Of a stretch of DNA of 38,345 bases, positions 23,874 to 32,098 are shown one piece after another. Source of the stretch: an uncultured Alphaproteobacteria bacterium. GTDB lineage: Bacteria; Pseudomonadota; Alphaproteobacteria; HIMB59; GCA-002718135. Position numbers and translations under genes: made by a program. How positions within the stretch are numbered: the stretch's first letter is position 1; each line of letters opens with the position of its first letter. The notes beneath the pieces are model-generated. The model had not been told where the DNA came from and made no database searches. It saw only the letters and a program-made list of their open reading frames with translations. The DNA is taken from positions 1 through 38,345 of the forward strand of contig CACKQA010000003.1 in NCBI GenBank assembly GCA_902602135.1, read 5' to 3'.

Positions 23874-25086
23874 TATATTCTGATATTAAATCTGATTTAT
23901 TTTTTTCATATTTTGTATTTTGGATTAAACTTAAAAAAATAAGTTCTCTTTGAGCAAAACTACCTCCAAGGTATTTAAATTGTGATTTAATTATATTTTC
24001 GTTTAATGATTCATTTGTTTTTATACTGTGAATGATTGGCTTTAAGTAATTAATATAATTTTCTTTAAAAGAATTTTCTAAATAATTTTCTTCCATTCTC
24101 TCTTCAAGTTGCTGAATATAATCTTGGTCATTATAGTATAAGTAATAAAAAATAAGATGATAATCAATGAATGGAAGTATGTGTTGATTTTTAAAATATT
24201 CAGCATAATCTTTTAATTTATCCATTCTTTCTTTAACATTCACCCCTTTGTAATGAAGTCTTAATAAAAAAGAACAAGCATTACAAAAATCTAAATAAAA
24301 AATTTCTGAAGAAGAGAAATAATTATCAAATAGTTTTAAACTTTTCTCATATTCTTGATTGTAGAATAATATTAATGATTGGTGCCACCATATATGTCTT
24401 TTTATTGGCCCGTAAATTGACCAATTAATTTTATTAAAATTATCATTGTTGTTTATTGAGTCGTTATTTTCATTATCGTGTACATGCAAAAGGGCATGCC
24501 AACTCCACAAATCATTTGATGATTGTTTTAGTGAATTTAAGGCTAAAAGCTTAGCTTTATCAATTATATTATTTTCTTCAAAAGCATAGCTAGTCATCCC
24601 TAATAGTAAATTATAATGCTGATCATTTTCAGACCACTTACTTAGTATTTCCTCATGTTTATTTAAAAATTTACTATCAATACCCAAGAAAATATTATTA
24701 AAATGAAATAATCTAATTGCAAAAATATCTTTGGGATTATCTTTTATGATTAATTCCAATTTAATTAATAAATTTTTTAAATCATTTTTAATCCATAGAT
24801 TTACTATCTCTAAATATTGATGAAAATAATCATTTACTTCATCAGTGGAAATTGATTTGAATGTTTCTCTAGCTAATGAAATTTTTTGTACATCTCTAGA
24901 AAAAAGCAATAAAACTATTTTTAATAATTTTGGAGCATTAAATTCTGGTTTTTTTTTAATTAATTTGTTAGTTTTATAAAAAGCATCTTTCTTAAAATAA
25001 ATATATGAATCGATACATTCTTTGAAACTATTTATTTCATCATCTTTATTACTATCTATCCATTTATAAAAATAATTATTTTGCAT
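23839..25086 (-). CDS. TPR-like helical protein resembling TTC38 family
   Basis: 415 residues, helical throughout with no signal peptide. Blocks such as LLGMTSYAFEENNIIDKAKLLALNSLKQS, WSWHALLHVHDNEN, and RHIWWHQSLILFYNQEYEKSLKLFDNYF match the pattern of TTC38-type tetratricopeptide proteins, in which two His-rich helices follow a pair of TPR-like repeats. The TTC38 function is unknown; the His pairs suggest metal or ligand binding. It is encoded between the permease gene and the lactonase gene, overlapping the latter, so it belongs to the sugar operon. A catalytic role in that pathway is speculation. Confidence 0.6.
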   Translation of the reverse strand: MQNNYFYKWIDSNKDDEINSFKECIDSYIYFKKDAFYKTNKLIKKKPEFNAPKLLKIVLLLFSRDVQKISLARETFKSISTDEVNDYFHQYLEIVNLWIKNDLKNLLIKLELIIKDNPKDIFAIRLFHFNNIFLGIDSKFLNKHEEILSKWSENDQHYNLLLGMTSYAFEENNIIDKAKLLALNSLKQSSNDLWSWHALLHVHDNENNDSINNNDNFNKINWSIYGPIKRHIWWHQSLILFYNQEYEKSLKLFDNYFSSSEIFYLDFCNACSFLLRLHYKGVNVKERMDKLKDYAEYFKNQHILPFIDYHLIFYYLYYNDQDYIQQLEERMEENYLENSFKENYINYLKPIIHSIKTNESLNENIIKSQFKYLGGSFAQRELIFLSLIQNTKYEKNKSDLISEYNDYKSVSKLYV

Positions 25087-25128
25087 TTACTAATAATACA
25101 CATAATCTAACGATGTTAAATATTAATA

Positions 25129-26019
25129 TTATGAATTAATATTTAATCTCTTTCTTGTAATTTCTTTATTTAATTGAAGTTCTCTGTATGAAATTAGAAG
25201 CACACCACAAAAAATTACAGAAGCACCTAACCAGGTATAAAAATCAGGTTTATCACTAAAGACAAAATATCCAATTATTGATGAAACTACTAATCCTAAA
25301 AATGAATAAGGTTGAGTCATAGTTACATCAACTAATTTATATGCATGATTTAATGCAATATGTAATATAGTTCCTGACATTGCAGCACATAATATAAAAA
25401 TAATTGTTTTTAAGCTTGGCTGATCCCAAAAATATATAACTAATGGAAATGAAAAAAGACTCATATAAACATACTGGTGTGATAATATTGTTATAGCACT
25501 ATCATCCTTAGATACTTTTTTAGTTAAAATTATAACTACTGACCAAATTAGCGATGAAATAAGCGCCATATATATTCCAATAGAAATATCTATAATACCG
25601 GGTCGCAATATTATTAACATTCCTAGAAAACCCATCACTAATGCAATTGACCTATACAAATAGATTTTTTCTTTTAAAAATATCACAGCTAAGATTGTAA
25701 CAATGATAGGAACTATAAAATGAATGGCTGTCATTTTCTCTAATGGAAGCATAGCTAAAGCTGCAAAACCTAGTAGCATTGCAGGTAAGTTTAGTGCTGA
25801 CCGTAAAATATGAATTTTTAAATTTTTTGTACTAAATACTTCAAATTTTGTTTTTAAAATGTAGGGGATGATGATTAAAAATCCAAAGAAAAAACGTAAA
25901 AAACCAGTTGTAAATACATTTAATTCTTCTTGAGCTAATTTTATAAATGTACCCATAAGAGTACCAAAAATAATTGATATAATAATTAAAAAAATTGCAA
26001 ATTGATTATTGTTTAACAA
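25129..26019 (-). CDS. EamA-family drug/metabolite transporter, first gene of the sugar operon
   Basis: 296 residues and about ten membrane helices in two EamA repeats. Typical motifs: FLRFFFGFLIIIPYIL, PLEKMTAIHFIVPIIVTILAVIFLKEKI, LGMLIILRPG, and the second half TMTQPYSFLGLVVSSIIGYFVFSDKP. EamA proteins export or import small metabolites. Its gene is first in the run permease, TTC38-like, lactonase, dehydrogenase, with 42 bases to the next gene, so it may carry the substrate, but the family includes many exporters. Upstream lies a region with two GTG-N-CAC palindromes. Confidence 0.85.
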   Translation of the reverse strand: MLNNNQFAIFLIIISIIFGTLMGTFIKLAQEELNVFTTGFLRFFFGFLIIIPYILKTKFEVFSTKNLKIHILRSALNLPAMLLGFAALAMLPLEKMTAIHFIVPIIVTILAVIFLKEKIYLYRSIALVMGFLGMLIILRPGIIDISIGIYMALISSLIWSVVIILTKKVSKDDSAITILSHQYVYMSLFSFPLVIYFWDQPSLKTIIFILCAAMSGTILHIALNHAYKLVDVTMTQPYSFLGLVVSSIIGYFVFSDKPDFYTWLGASVIFCGVLLISYRELQLNKEITRKRLNINS

Positions 26020-26116
26020 ATAATATTCCTAGTTAAAAAGAATTAGGATAATCATAACACAATTTTTCCTTATTTATATCTCTATTAAAACAAAATTTGA
26101 TTATATTTAAAAGATT

Positions 26117-26190
26117 GTGGCACTTATTAAAAGAATAGTTCTTTTTTTCATATCTTTAATTTTCATTATAATTCTCCTTGTAGGTGCCAC
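26117..26190. promoter_or_regulatory. Pair of GTG-N-CAC palindromic sites between the sugar operon and yjbQ
   Basis: GTGGCAC at 26117-26123 and GTGCCAC at 26184-26190, 60 bases apart, are exact reverse complements. Similar seven-base sites occur in only one other intergenic region I noticed (29740-29808). They may be operators for a transcription factor acting on the divergent promoters. The first site also overlaps a possible small ORF. Confidence 0.3.
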
Positions 26191-26203
26191 GACTTCATTT
26201 TAA
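26117..26203 (+). CDS. Possible 28-residue hydrophobic peptide
   Basis: A GTG at 26117 opens a short frame ending with TAA at 26201-26203, ten bases before the yjbQ ATG. The peptide is MALIKR followed by a long Ile/Leu/Phe run, then GATTSF, a one-pass membrane peptide in appearance. There is no Shine-Dalgarno, and the start sits inside a palindrome, so it may be chance. Confidence 0.25.
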   Translation: MALIKRIVLFFISLIFIIILLVGATTSF

Positions 26204-26212
26204 GATTAGAAA

Positions 26213-26632
26213 ATGTTAAATCTACAAGATGAATTGATAATTTCTAATAATGGACAGGGAATGTATGAAATTACAAATAATGTTCATGATTGGATTCTAA
26301 AAAATAATATAATTAAAGGTCAGCTAAATTTATTTATACAACACACTTCTGCTTCATTAACAATAATGGAAAATGCTAGCCCTGATGTATTAGATGATAT
26401 TAATTCTTTTTTTCAAAGAATAGTTCCTGAAGATGCTTCATTATATAAACACGGTTATGAAGGAGATGATGATATGCCTGCTCACATAAAATCTATGCTT
26501 ACTCAAACTTCATTAACAATTCCTATAAACAATAAAGAAATGCAACTAGGTATGTGGCAAGGATTATATCTAATTGAACACAGGTACAGTAAATACAAAA
26601 GAAAAATAATTCTTAGTTATATAGGTGAGTAA
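26213..26632 (+). CDS. yjbQ: YjbQ family protein (UPF0047)
   Basis: 139 residues, full family length. Diagnostic blocks are LFIQHTSASLTIMENASPDVLDDI, HGYEGDDDMPAHIKSMLTQTSL and LGMWQGLYLIEHR; the three His positions (in QHTS, HGYEG, AHIK) form the conserved pocket. Some members can substitute weakly for thiamine-phosphate synthase, but the true function is unsettled. The ATG is not preceded by a clear Shine-Dalgarno. Its stop is one base from the stop of the convergent MFS gene. Confidence 0.92.
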   Translation: MLNLQDELIISNNGQGMYEITNNVHDWILKNNIIKGQLNLFIQHTSASLTIMENASPDVLDDINSFFQRIVPEDASLYKHGYEGDDDMPAHIKSMLTQTSLTIPINNKEMQLGMWQGLYLIEHRYSKYKRKIILSYIGE

Positions 26633-26633
26633 A

Positions 26634-27821
26634 TTATACTCTTACATTTTTTAAATTACTTTGATCTAAAATAATTTTTGATAAATTATTAGGTATAAAG
26701 AATGAAGCGATTAAAGATAGAAGAGCAAAAAAAGAACCGATTAAAAAAACTATTGAGTGAGAATTAATCCAAACAAATCCTAAAATTACTGGGATAAATA
26801 CTGCAGCTATGTGATTGATAGTAAATGAAACGCCTGCAGTACTTGCAATATCTTTTGGGTCAGCAATTTTTTGAAAATATGTATTAATTGCAATAGCTAA
26901 TGAAAAAAACATATGATCAATAATATATAAACCTGTTGCAACATAAGCATTAGTCACGAATGCATAAGATGTAAAAACAATTACGAGTCCAATATATTCA
27001 AATATTAGACATTTCTTCTCACCAAATATATTTATTAACTTTCCAATACGTTCTGCAAAAAACCAATTGAAAATATAATTAACTAAAAATAGTAAAGTAA
27101 CTTGCGATGCTGAATATCCAAATTTTTCTACCATTAAAAAAGCTGCAAAAACTACAAAAATTTGTCTTCTAGCACCTGATAAAAAAATTAAGATATAGTA
27201 AAGAGAATATTCTTTTTTTAGAATTATTTTTTTATGTTGCTTATTTCTGATTTCAAAAAAAGGAAAAGAAATAAACAAGTAAAAAGAAATAAAAATACAA
27301 ATTAATCCTGCAATTAAAAATATGAACTTATAATCTAAATTAAAGATTTCTAATAAACTCCAAATAATACAATACAAAAATAAGGACGTAATTGAGCTAA
27401 CAGCTAATAATTTTCCTAGAACTGGTGGAGCTTCTTCTTTTGAAAGCCATTGTAAACTCAAAGAATTTTTGGCTGTTTCACAATAATGAAAGCCAGTACT
27501 CATAATAATTGTTGTAAAATACAAACCATAAACAGTTGGTAAGAAACCTGTAATTGCAACACCAAAACCAGTTAAGGCTAAAGAAAAAATAGCAAAATAT
27601 TGTTCTTTAAAATAGAACAATAAAAAAATAATAGTAAATGCTAGGAAGCCAGGTATCTCTCTTATACTTTGAAGTATTCCAATTTCAACTCCAGTAAAAC
27701 TTGCTCTTTCAACTGAGAAATTATTTAATAAAACCATCCAAGTACTAAAAGCAATAGGCATGGCTATTGATGATAAAATTAGTAAAGTTATTGGATTTTT
27801 ATTATTTAATAAATTTTTCAT
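26634..27821 (-). CDS. Major facilitator superfamily transporter
   Basis: 395 residues with about 11-12 hydrophobic helices in two halves joined by a basic loop (RNKQHKKIILKKEYS). The first half has VEIGILQSIREIPGFLAF and the second FGYSASQVTLLFLVNYIFNWFFAERIGKLI, both MFS-like signature loops. Substrate unknown. It is encoded 55 bases downstream of an EamA gene in the same direction, suggesting joint transcription with the DMT and PhyH genes. Confidence 0.8.
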   Translation of the reverse strand: MKNLLNNKNPITLLILSSIAMPIAFSTWMVLLNNFSVERASFTGVEIGILQSIREIPGFLAFTIIFLLFYFKEQYFAIFSLALTGFGVAITGFLPTVYGLYFTTIIMSTGFHYCETAKNSLSLQWLSKEEAPPVLGKLLAVSSITSLFLYCIIWSLLEIFNLDYKFIFLIAGLICIFISFYLFISFPFFEIRNKQHKKIILKKEYSLYYILIFLSGARRQIFVVFAAFLMVEKFGYSASQVTLLFLVNYIFNWFFAERIGKLINIFGEKKCLIFEYIGLVIVFTSYAFVTNAYVATGLYIIDHMFFSLAIAINTYFQKIADPKDIASTAGVSFTINHIAAVFIPVILGFVWINSHSIVFLIGSFFALLSLIASFFIPNNLSKIILDQSNLKNVRV

Positions 27822-27876
27822 AATAATTTTATGCTATTAAAATATTATCACAAAGTTTTGATTTATAATTATTAAT

Positions 27877-28788
27877 TTAGTGACCTCTATTAAATTGGTC
27901 TCGAAATCTTGAATCTTCTTTAATATATGGTCTAACCCCTATTTTTGTTTCTCTAATTATTATATAAATTCCACTTCCAACAATAATTAATGACCCTATA
28001 ATTTCATAAATATCTGGAATATCTGCAAAAAATAAATAACCTAAAATTGCTCCAGAAATTAATTGTGTATATTGAATAGGAGCAAAAACACTAGACTCTA
28101 AAAATTTTGAGGCGATTGTTAAACAATTACCCCCTATTCCACAAATAATACCGCAAAAAACAAGTATCATTAGATCATTAAATGATAATCCGATGTGGTT
28201 ATTAAAACTAAGTAATCCATTTAAAATAGTTGCTGATAAAAAAGCATAAAAAGTAAATGCTATTGATGATTGATTATTTGAATACTTTCTTACTAAAGTA
28301 ATATTTATCGCCATTAGTAATGCAGAAAAAAATAAACCAAATAGACTTAATGAAAAATGAATAGTGCCAGGTCTACTAACTATTAATACGCCAATAAATC
28401 CAACTGTTACCGCTGACCATCTTCTAATACCAACTTTTTCATCTAAAAAAAAATGGGATAACATTGTTATCATTAATGGAGCACTAAATAATATTGGGTA
28501 AATTTCACTAAATGCATGTTCTCTAAATGAATAAACTACTAAAGCTCCTGAAATTAATCCAAATAATCCTCTAAGAAGCTGTATATGAATAATATCATTT
28601 TTTAGTGAGCTCCATTTGTTTAAAAAATAAAGAGTCAATAATGTTGGTATAAAACTAAAAAGACAAATATAAAAATTTATTTGAAAAACAGAATATTCAT
28701 TAACTAGGTATTTTTTAATTATTGTATCTAAAATGACAAATATCGTGTAACCAATAAATCCAATACTAATTCCAGATAAAACATTCAT
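27877..28788 (-). CDS. EamA-family drug/metabolite transporter
   Basis: 303 residues, ten helices, two EamA repeats. Motifs are QLLRGLFGLISGALVVYSFREHAFSEIYPILFSAPLM with FLDEKVGIRRWSAVTVGFIGVLIVSRPG, and, in the second half, LESSVFAPIQYTQLISGAILGYLFFADIP. The C-terminal tail is hydrophilic. It is 62 bases downstream of the PhyH dioxygenase gene, with the same orientation, and may move its substrate or product. The family call is secure; cargo unknown. Confidence 0.85.
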   Translation of the reverse strand: MNVLSGISIGFIGYTIFVILDTIIKKYLVNEYSVFQINFYICLFSFIPTLLTLYFLNKWSSLKNDIIHIQLLRGLFGLISGALVVYSFREHAFSEIYPILFSAPLMITMLSHFFLDEKVGIRRWSAVTVGFIGVLIVSRPGTIHFSLSLFGLFFSALLMAINITLVRKYSNNQSSIAFTFYAFLSATILNGLLSFNNHIGLSFNDLMILVFCGIICGIGGNCLTIASKFLESSVFAPIQYTQLISGAILGYLFFADIPDIYEIIGSLIIVGSGIYIIIRETKIGVRPYIKEDSRFRDQFNRGH

Positions 28789-28850
28789 ATGATTTGATTA
28801 AATTGAAGTTAATTTTTAGATGTCTTATTTCAGATTCTGATAAATAAATA

Positions 28851-29630
28851 TTAATTTTTTCTTATTGTTTCATTATAATGATTATTTAATACTAAAAGAT
28901 GTTGATAAGCTTCATGATCAAAGTCATCTTTAGCTACTTGATCTGTCTTAAAATTTTTATACTTATCTTCTCCTCTTACACAAATAGCACTATCACTTTT
29001 GCTTTTTAGTTGTTGCATATCAGTAGAAATAAATTGAAAATTTAATCCTATTCTTCTGTCATTACTAAAATTAGGTTGAGATGCGTGTAATGTTAGACCA
29101 TGATGAAAAGAAACTTCACCGGGTTCTAACGGACATGATACTGCTTTATTTATATCAATATCTTTTACAGTTTGACCTCTAGATAAAACATTATTTTTAT
29201 CTTCAGTTGAATGATGTTCAAAAAATCCATTTTTATGGGAACCTGGAATCATTTTCATACAACCACTTTGATCATTAGCTTTGGATAAAGCTAACCATGC
29301 ACTTACTTGTTTTTCATTATTATCAAAACCCCAATAGGTAAGATCTTGATGCCAACTTACGTGTGTTTTAGTGTTTGGTTCTTTTATTATAAAAGTTGCA
29401 TTATATAACAATATATTTTTACCAATTATTTCTTCGACAAAATCAAGCAATATTTTATTAGTTGCTATTTCATACACCCATTTCATTATTGTATAAGTTT
29501 TCACAATATAATGAAGTTTACCTAATTTTTTTTCTGAGTCTTCTAATTTATTTCTAAAAAAATTTGCTTCTTTTGCATTATAAATTTTTAATGGTGAAAA
29601 ATAGCCATTTAGATCATAAAAATCTTTCAT
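28851..29630 (-). CDS. Phytanoyl-CoA dioxygenase (PhyH) family 2-oxoglutarate/Fe(II) oxygenase
   Basis: 259 residues from the ATG at 29630, the start that begins MKDFYDLNGYFSP as in the family; the frame is open to 29690, but the extra 20 hydrophobic residues look like non-coding read-through. The Fe(II) site is SWHQD (His-x-Asp) with the distal His in LTLHASQPN, and the Arg in NDRRIGLNFQF binds 2-oxoglutarate. LEPGEVSFHHGLTLHAS is typical. PhyH-family enzymes hydroxylate diverse small molecules; the substrate cannot be read off. The gene is divergent from the HDAC-like gene. Confidence 0.85.
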   Translation of the reverse strand: MKDFYDLNGYFSPLKIYNAKEANFFRNKLEDSEKKLGKLHYIVKTYTIMKWVYEIATNKILLDFVEEIIGKNILLYNATFIIKEPNTKTHVSWHQDLTYWGFDNNEKQVSAWLALSKANDQSGCMKMIPGSHKNGFFEHHSTEDKNNVLSRGQTVKDIDINKAVSCPLEPGEVSFHHGLTLHASQPNFSNDRRIGLNFQFISTDMQQLKSKSDSAICVRGEDKYKNFKTDQVAKDDFDHEAYQHLLVLNNHYNETIRKN

Positions 29631-29739
29631 TCTTAAAATATTATTTAAATTGATTATTAATTCAATAAAAATTGACAATAAAAAAACCAATTAAACAAAT
29701 AATTAATAAATCAAATATTAAAACAAATTCCATATTGGT

Positions 29740-29808
29740 TGTGACACTAATTCTTTATGGATAGAATACATTTACTCACTAAATATATATTGGTAGATTA
29801 GTGCCACA
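29740..29808. promoter_or_regulatory. Inverted pair of GTG-N-CAC sites between PhyH and HDAC-like genes
   Basis: TGTGACACTAAT (29740-29751) is matched in reverse by ATTAGTGCCACA (29797-29808), with one mismatch, 45 bases apart. They sit between the divergent starts of the dioxygenase and the deacetylase-like genes, a natural place for a shared operator. Symmetry and placement are the only evidence. Confidence 0.35.
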
Positions 29809-29862
29809 TAATCTATGTACAAATTAATTTTGGCATAAATTGAGTTAAAAAGAGGCAAATTT

Positions 29863-30771
29863 ATGAAAAAAATCAGTTGGGTAACACACGAAGATTATGA
29901 CATTCCTCTGCCTGAAAATCATAAATTTACTGCCAGTAAGTTTTCAGATTTATATAATGAATTAAAAACTTCAGATTTTTATCATCGTGCAAACATTCTA
30001 AGTCCTCAAAAAGCAAGTGTTGATGAGGTTTCTATATGTCATGATTTAGATTACGTATTAAAAATTAAAAATGGTACTTTATCCGATAAAGAAATAAGAA
30101 GATTGGGTTTTAAATGGTCAGAAACACTTTCTAATCGTTCATTTTTAGCAATTAATGGAACTCTATTAACATGTAAAGAAGCAATTAAGAATGGTATAGC
30201 AAATCATTTAGCTGGTGGTACACACCATAGTCATAGAGATTTTGGTTCAGGATACTGCGTTTTTAACGACTTGGCTTATGCTTCATTACATTTAATAAGA
30301 ACGCATCAAGTAAAAAAAATATTAATTTTTGACACTGATGTGCATCAAGGAGATGGTACAGCTTCAATCCTTAAAGATAATGATAAAATTTTTACATGTT
30401 CTATTCATTGTAAAAATAATTTTCCATTTAGAAAATCAATAAGTGACATGGATGTTGAATTAGATGATAATTTAGAAGATAATGAATATTTAGAAATATT
30501 ATATCAAACTCTTAATAGTTGTATAAAAAATTTTAATCCTGATTTAGTAATTTTTGATACGGGAGTTGATATTCATAAGAATGATAAATTAGGAAATTTA
30601 AATATAACATCTGAAGGAGTATTAAAAAGAGACATTACAGTGTTAGAATTTTTTAAAAATAAATCAATTCCTATAGCGACAGTTATAGGTGGCGGATATT
30701 CAAATGATAAATTAGAATTAGCTAAAAGACATAGTTTAATTTTTAAAGCAACATCTATGGTTTTTAATTAA
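29863..30771 (+). CDS. HDAC-like zinc deacetylase (class related to acetylpolyamine amidohydrolases)
   Basis: 302 residues, the usual length. Active-site blocks: GGTHHSH (catalytic His pair 121-122), FDTDVHQGDGT (zinc ligands Asp159 and His161), and FDTGVDIHKNDKLG (third ligand Asp236). The last strand has IGGGYS, where the catalytic Tyr lies. Family members remove acetyl or acyl groups from amines. The bacterial substrate here is unknown; N-acetylated polyamines and acylated lysine are possible. The ATG at 29863 has AAGAGG upstream (29850-29856 region). It overlaps the stop of the next, convergent gene by four bases. Confidence 0.88.
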   Translation: MKKISWVTHEDYDIPLPENHKFTASKFSDLYNELKTSDFYHRANILSPQKASVDEVSICHDLDYVLKIKNGTLSDKEIRRLGFKWSETLSNRSFLAINGTLLTCKEAIKNGIANHLAGGTHHSHRDFGSGYCVFNDLAYASLHLIRTHQVKKILIFDTDVHQGDGTASILKDNDKIFTCSIHCKNNFPFRKSISDMDVELDDNLEDNEYLEILYQTLNSCIKNFNPDLVIFDTGVDIHKNDKLGNLNITSEGVLKRDITVLEFFKNKSIPIATVIGGGYSNDKLELAKRHSLIFKATSMVFN

Positions 30772-31175
30772 TTACATTTAGTAATAACTACTTGTATAGA
30801 CATGTCATTATAGAGATATTCAAAACAAAAATTTTTAAACGAATTAAAATGATTATTTATAATTTTTAAATTTTTTTTATTGTGATCAGAAAAAATATAT
30901 TCAAATATAATTTTTTCAACAATATCCTTAGAAAAAATTGGCATTGTAATTATTTCGCCATCATTAAATATTGATTTTAAATAAAATATATCTGAGTCAT
31001 TATTTACTTTAGAGAATGAATTCTTTTTTATCAGAAAAAGAACATTTTCATTCCAATCATTCTTTTGAAGATCAAAAAGTATTTTTAAATCATCAAGGTT
31101 TATTAATTTATTTGAATCTAAGGCATGAGTATTTAGTGATAAAAAAATAAAACATAAAAAAAGTAATTTTTTCAT
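30768..31175 (-). CDS. Small secreted protein, unknown function
   Basis: 135 residues with a clear signal peptide (MKKLLFLCFIFLSLNTHA), cut before about residue 19. The mature part is mixed helical and charged, with two Cys close to the C-terminus (NFCFEY and TKCN), which could form a disulfide. No family recognised. The 3' end overlaps that of the HDAC-like gene by four bases. Confidence 0.55.
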   Translation of the reverse strand: MKKLLFLCFIFLSLNTHALDSNKLINLDDLKILFDLQKNDWNENVLFLIKKNSFSKVNNDSDIFYLKSIFNDGEIITMPIFSKDIVEKIIFEYIFSDHNKKNLKIINNHFNSFKNFCFEYLYNDMSIQVVITKCN

Positions 31176-31243
31176 AAAAACAAGTGTGAATTAAATAACG
31201 ATACTGATAGATATATTAATAATCTATTTATTTTCAAACATTT

Positions 31244-32098
31244 ATGAAAACAAGAAATAAGGGTCTTATACTATCATTTGTTGGGGTTTTAATACTTAGC
31301 CCTGATAGTTTATTTATTAGATTAGTAAATTTAGATGATTTTAGTTTAATATTTTATAGAAGCTCTCTACCAATTGTTACGATATTAATTTTTCTCATTT
31401 ATACTTACAAAAGATCTTTTCTTAAATCATTTTATCTAATTGGTGTACCAGGGATAATCTATGCTATTCTCTATGCTATAACTCATATTTGTTTTGTATA
31501 TTCAATTCAAAATACTGCAGTAGCTAATACATTGGTTCTAATTGCATCAGCTCCCATTTTTGCTGCATTATTTTCAGTTTTTATACTTAAAGAAATACCT
31601 AGTCTTTTTACATGGATAGTGATTTTAATTGCTATGCTTGCAATGATAATCATTGGAATAGGAAGCTTTACAACTACAGGATTATATGGAGATATTATGG
31701 CTCTAATTGTAGCAATAGGAATGGGCTTTAGTATGGTTCTTGTTAGATTATTTAAAAATAAAGATTTGGTACCGGCATGTTTATTAGGATGTTTAATATC
31801 AACTCTTTACGCTCTACCATTTGGAATTAACTTTGATTTAAATAATGATCAAATTTTATTTCTTTTCATAATGTGCTTATTAATACTACCAATTCCATTT
31901 ATGATTTTAACAATTTCTCCTAAATTTGCTCCTGCACACGAAGTAGCTCTAATATTTTTATTAGAAAGTGTTTTAGGTACTGCTTGGGTTTGGTTTGTTA
32001 TAAACGAAATACCTCCTCTAAATACAATTATAGGGGGAGCCCTACTGCTTGGATCTGTTACAATATTTATTTATCAAACAACTAGAAAAACTAATTAA
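31244..32098 (+). CDS. EamA-family drug/metabolite transporter
   Basis: 284 residues, ten helices, two EamA repeats: FYRSSLPIVTILIFLIYTYKRSF, NTAVANTLVLIASAPIFAALFSVFILKEIPSLFTW, and in the second half APAHEVALIFLLESVLGTAWVWFVINEIPPLNTIIGGALLLGSVTIF. It converges on another EamA gene with an eight-base overlap. The sequences of the two are different enough that this is not a simple duplication. Confidence 0.85.
   Translation: MKTRNKGLILSFVGVLILSPDSLFIRLVNLDDFSLIFYRSSLPIVTILIFLIYTYKRSFLKSFYLIGVPGIIYAILYAITHICFVYSIQNTAVANTLVLIASAPIFAALFSVFILKEIPSLFTWIVILIAMLAMIIIGIGSFTTTGLYGDIMALIVAIGMGFSMVLVRLFKNKDLVPACLLGCLISTLYALPFGINFDLNNDQILFLFIMCLLILPIPFMILTISPKFAPAHEVALIFLLESVLGTAWVWFVINEIPPLNTIIGGALLLGSVTIFIYQTTRKTN

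Noticed and set aside
26115-26135. Sigma-54 promoter suggested by TGTGGCAC
   Set aside because: There is no TTGC-type -12 element at the required distance, and streamlined marine relatives usually lack sigma-54.
29631-29690. Extra 20 residues at the start of the PhyH protein
   Set aside because: They are hydrophobic, AT-driven codons without family similarity; the typical start MKDFYDLNGYF begins at 29630.
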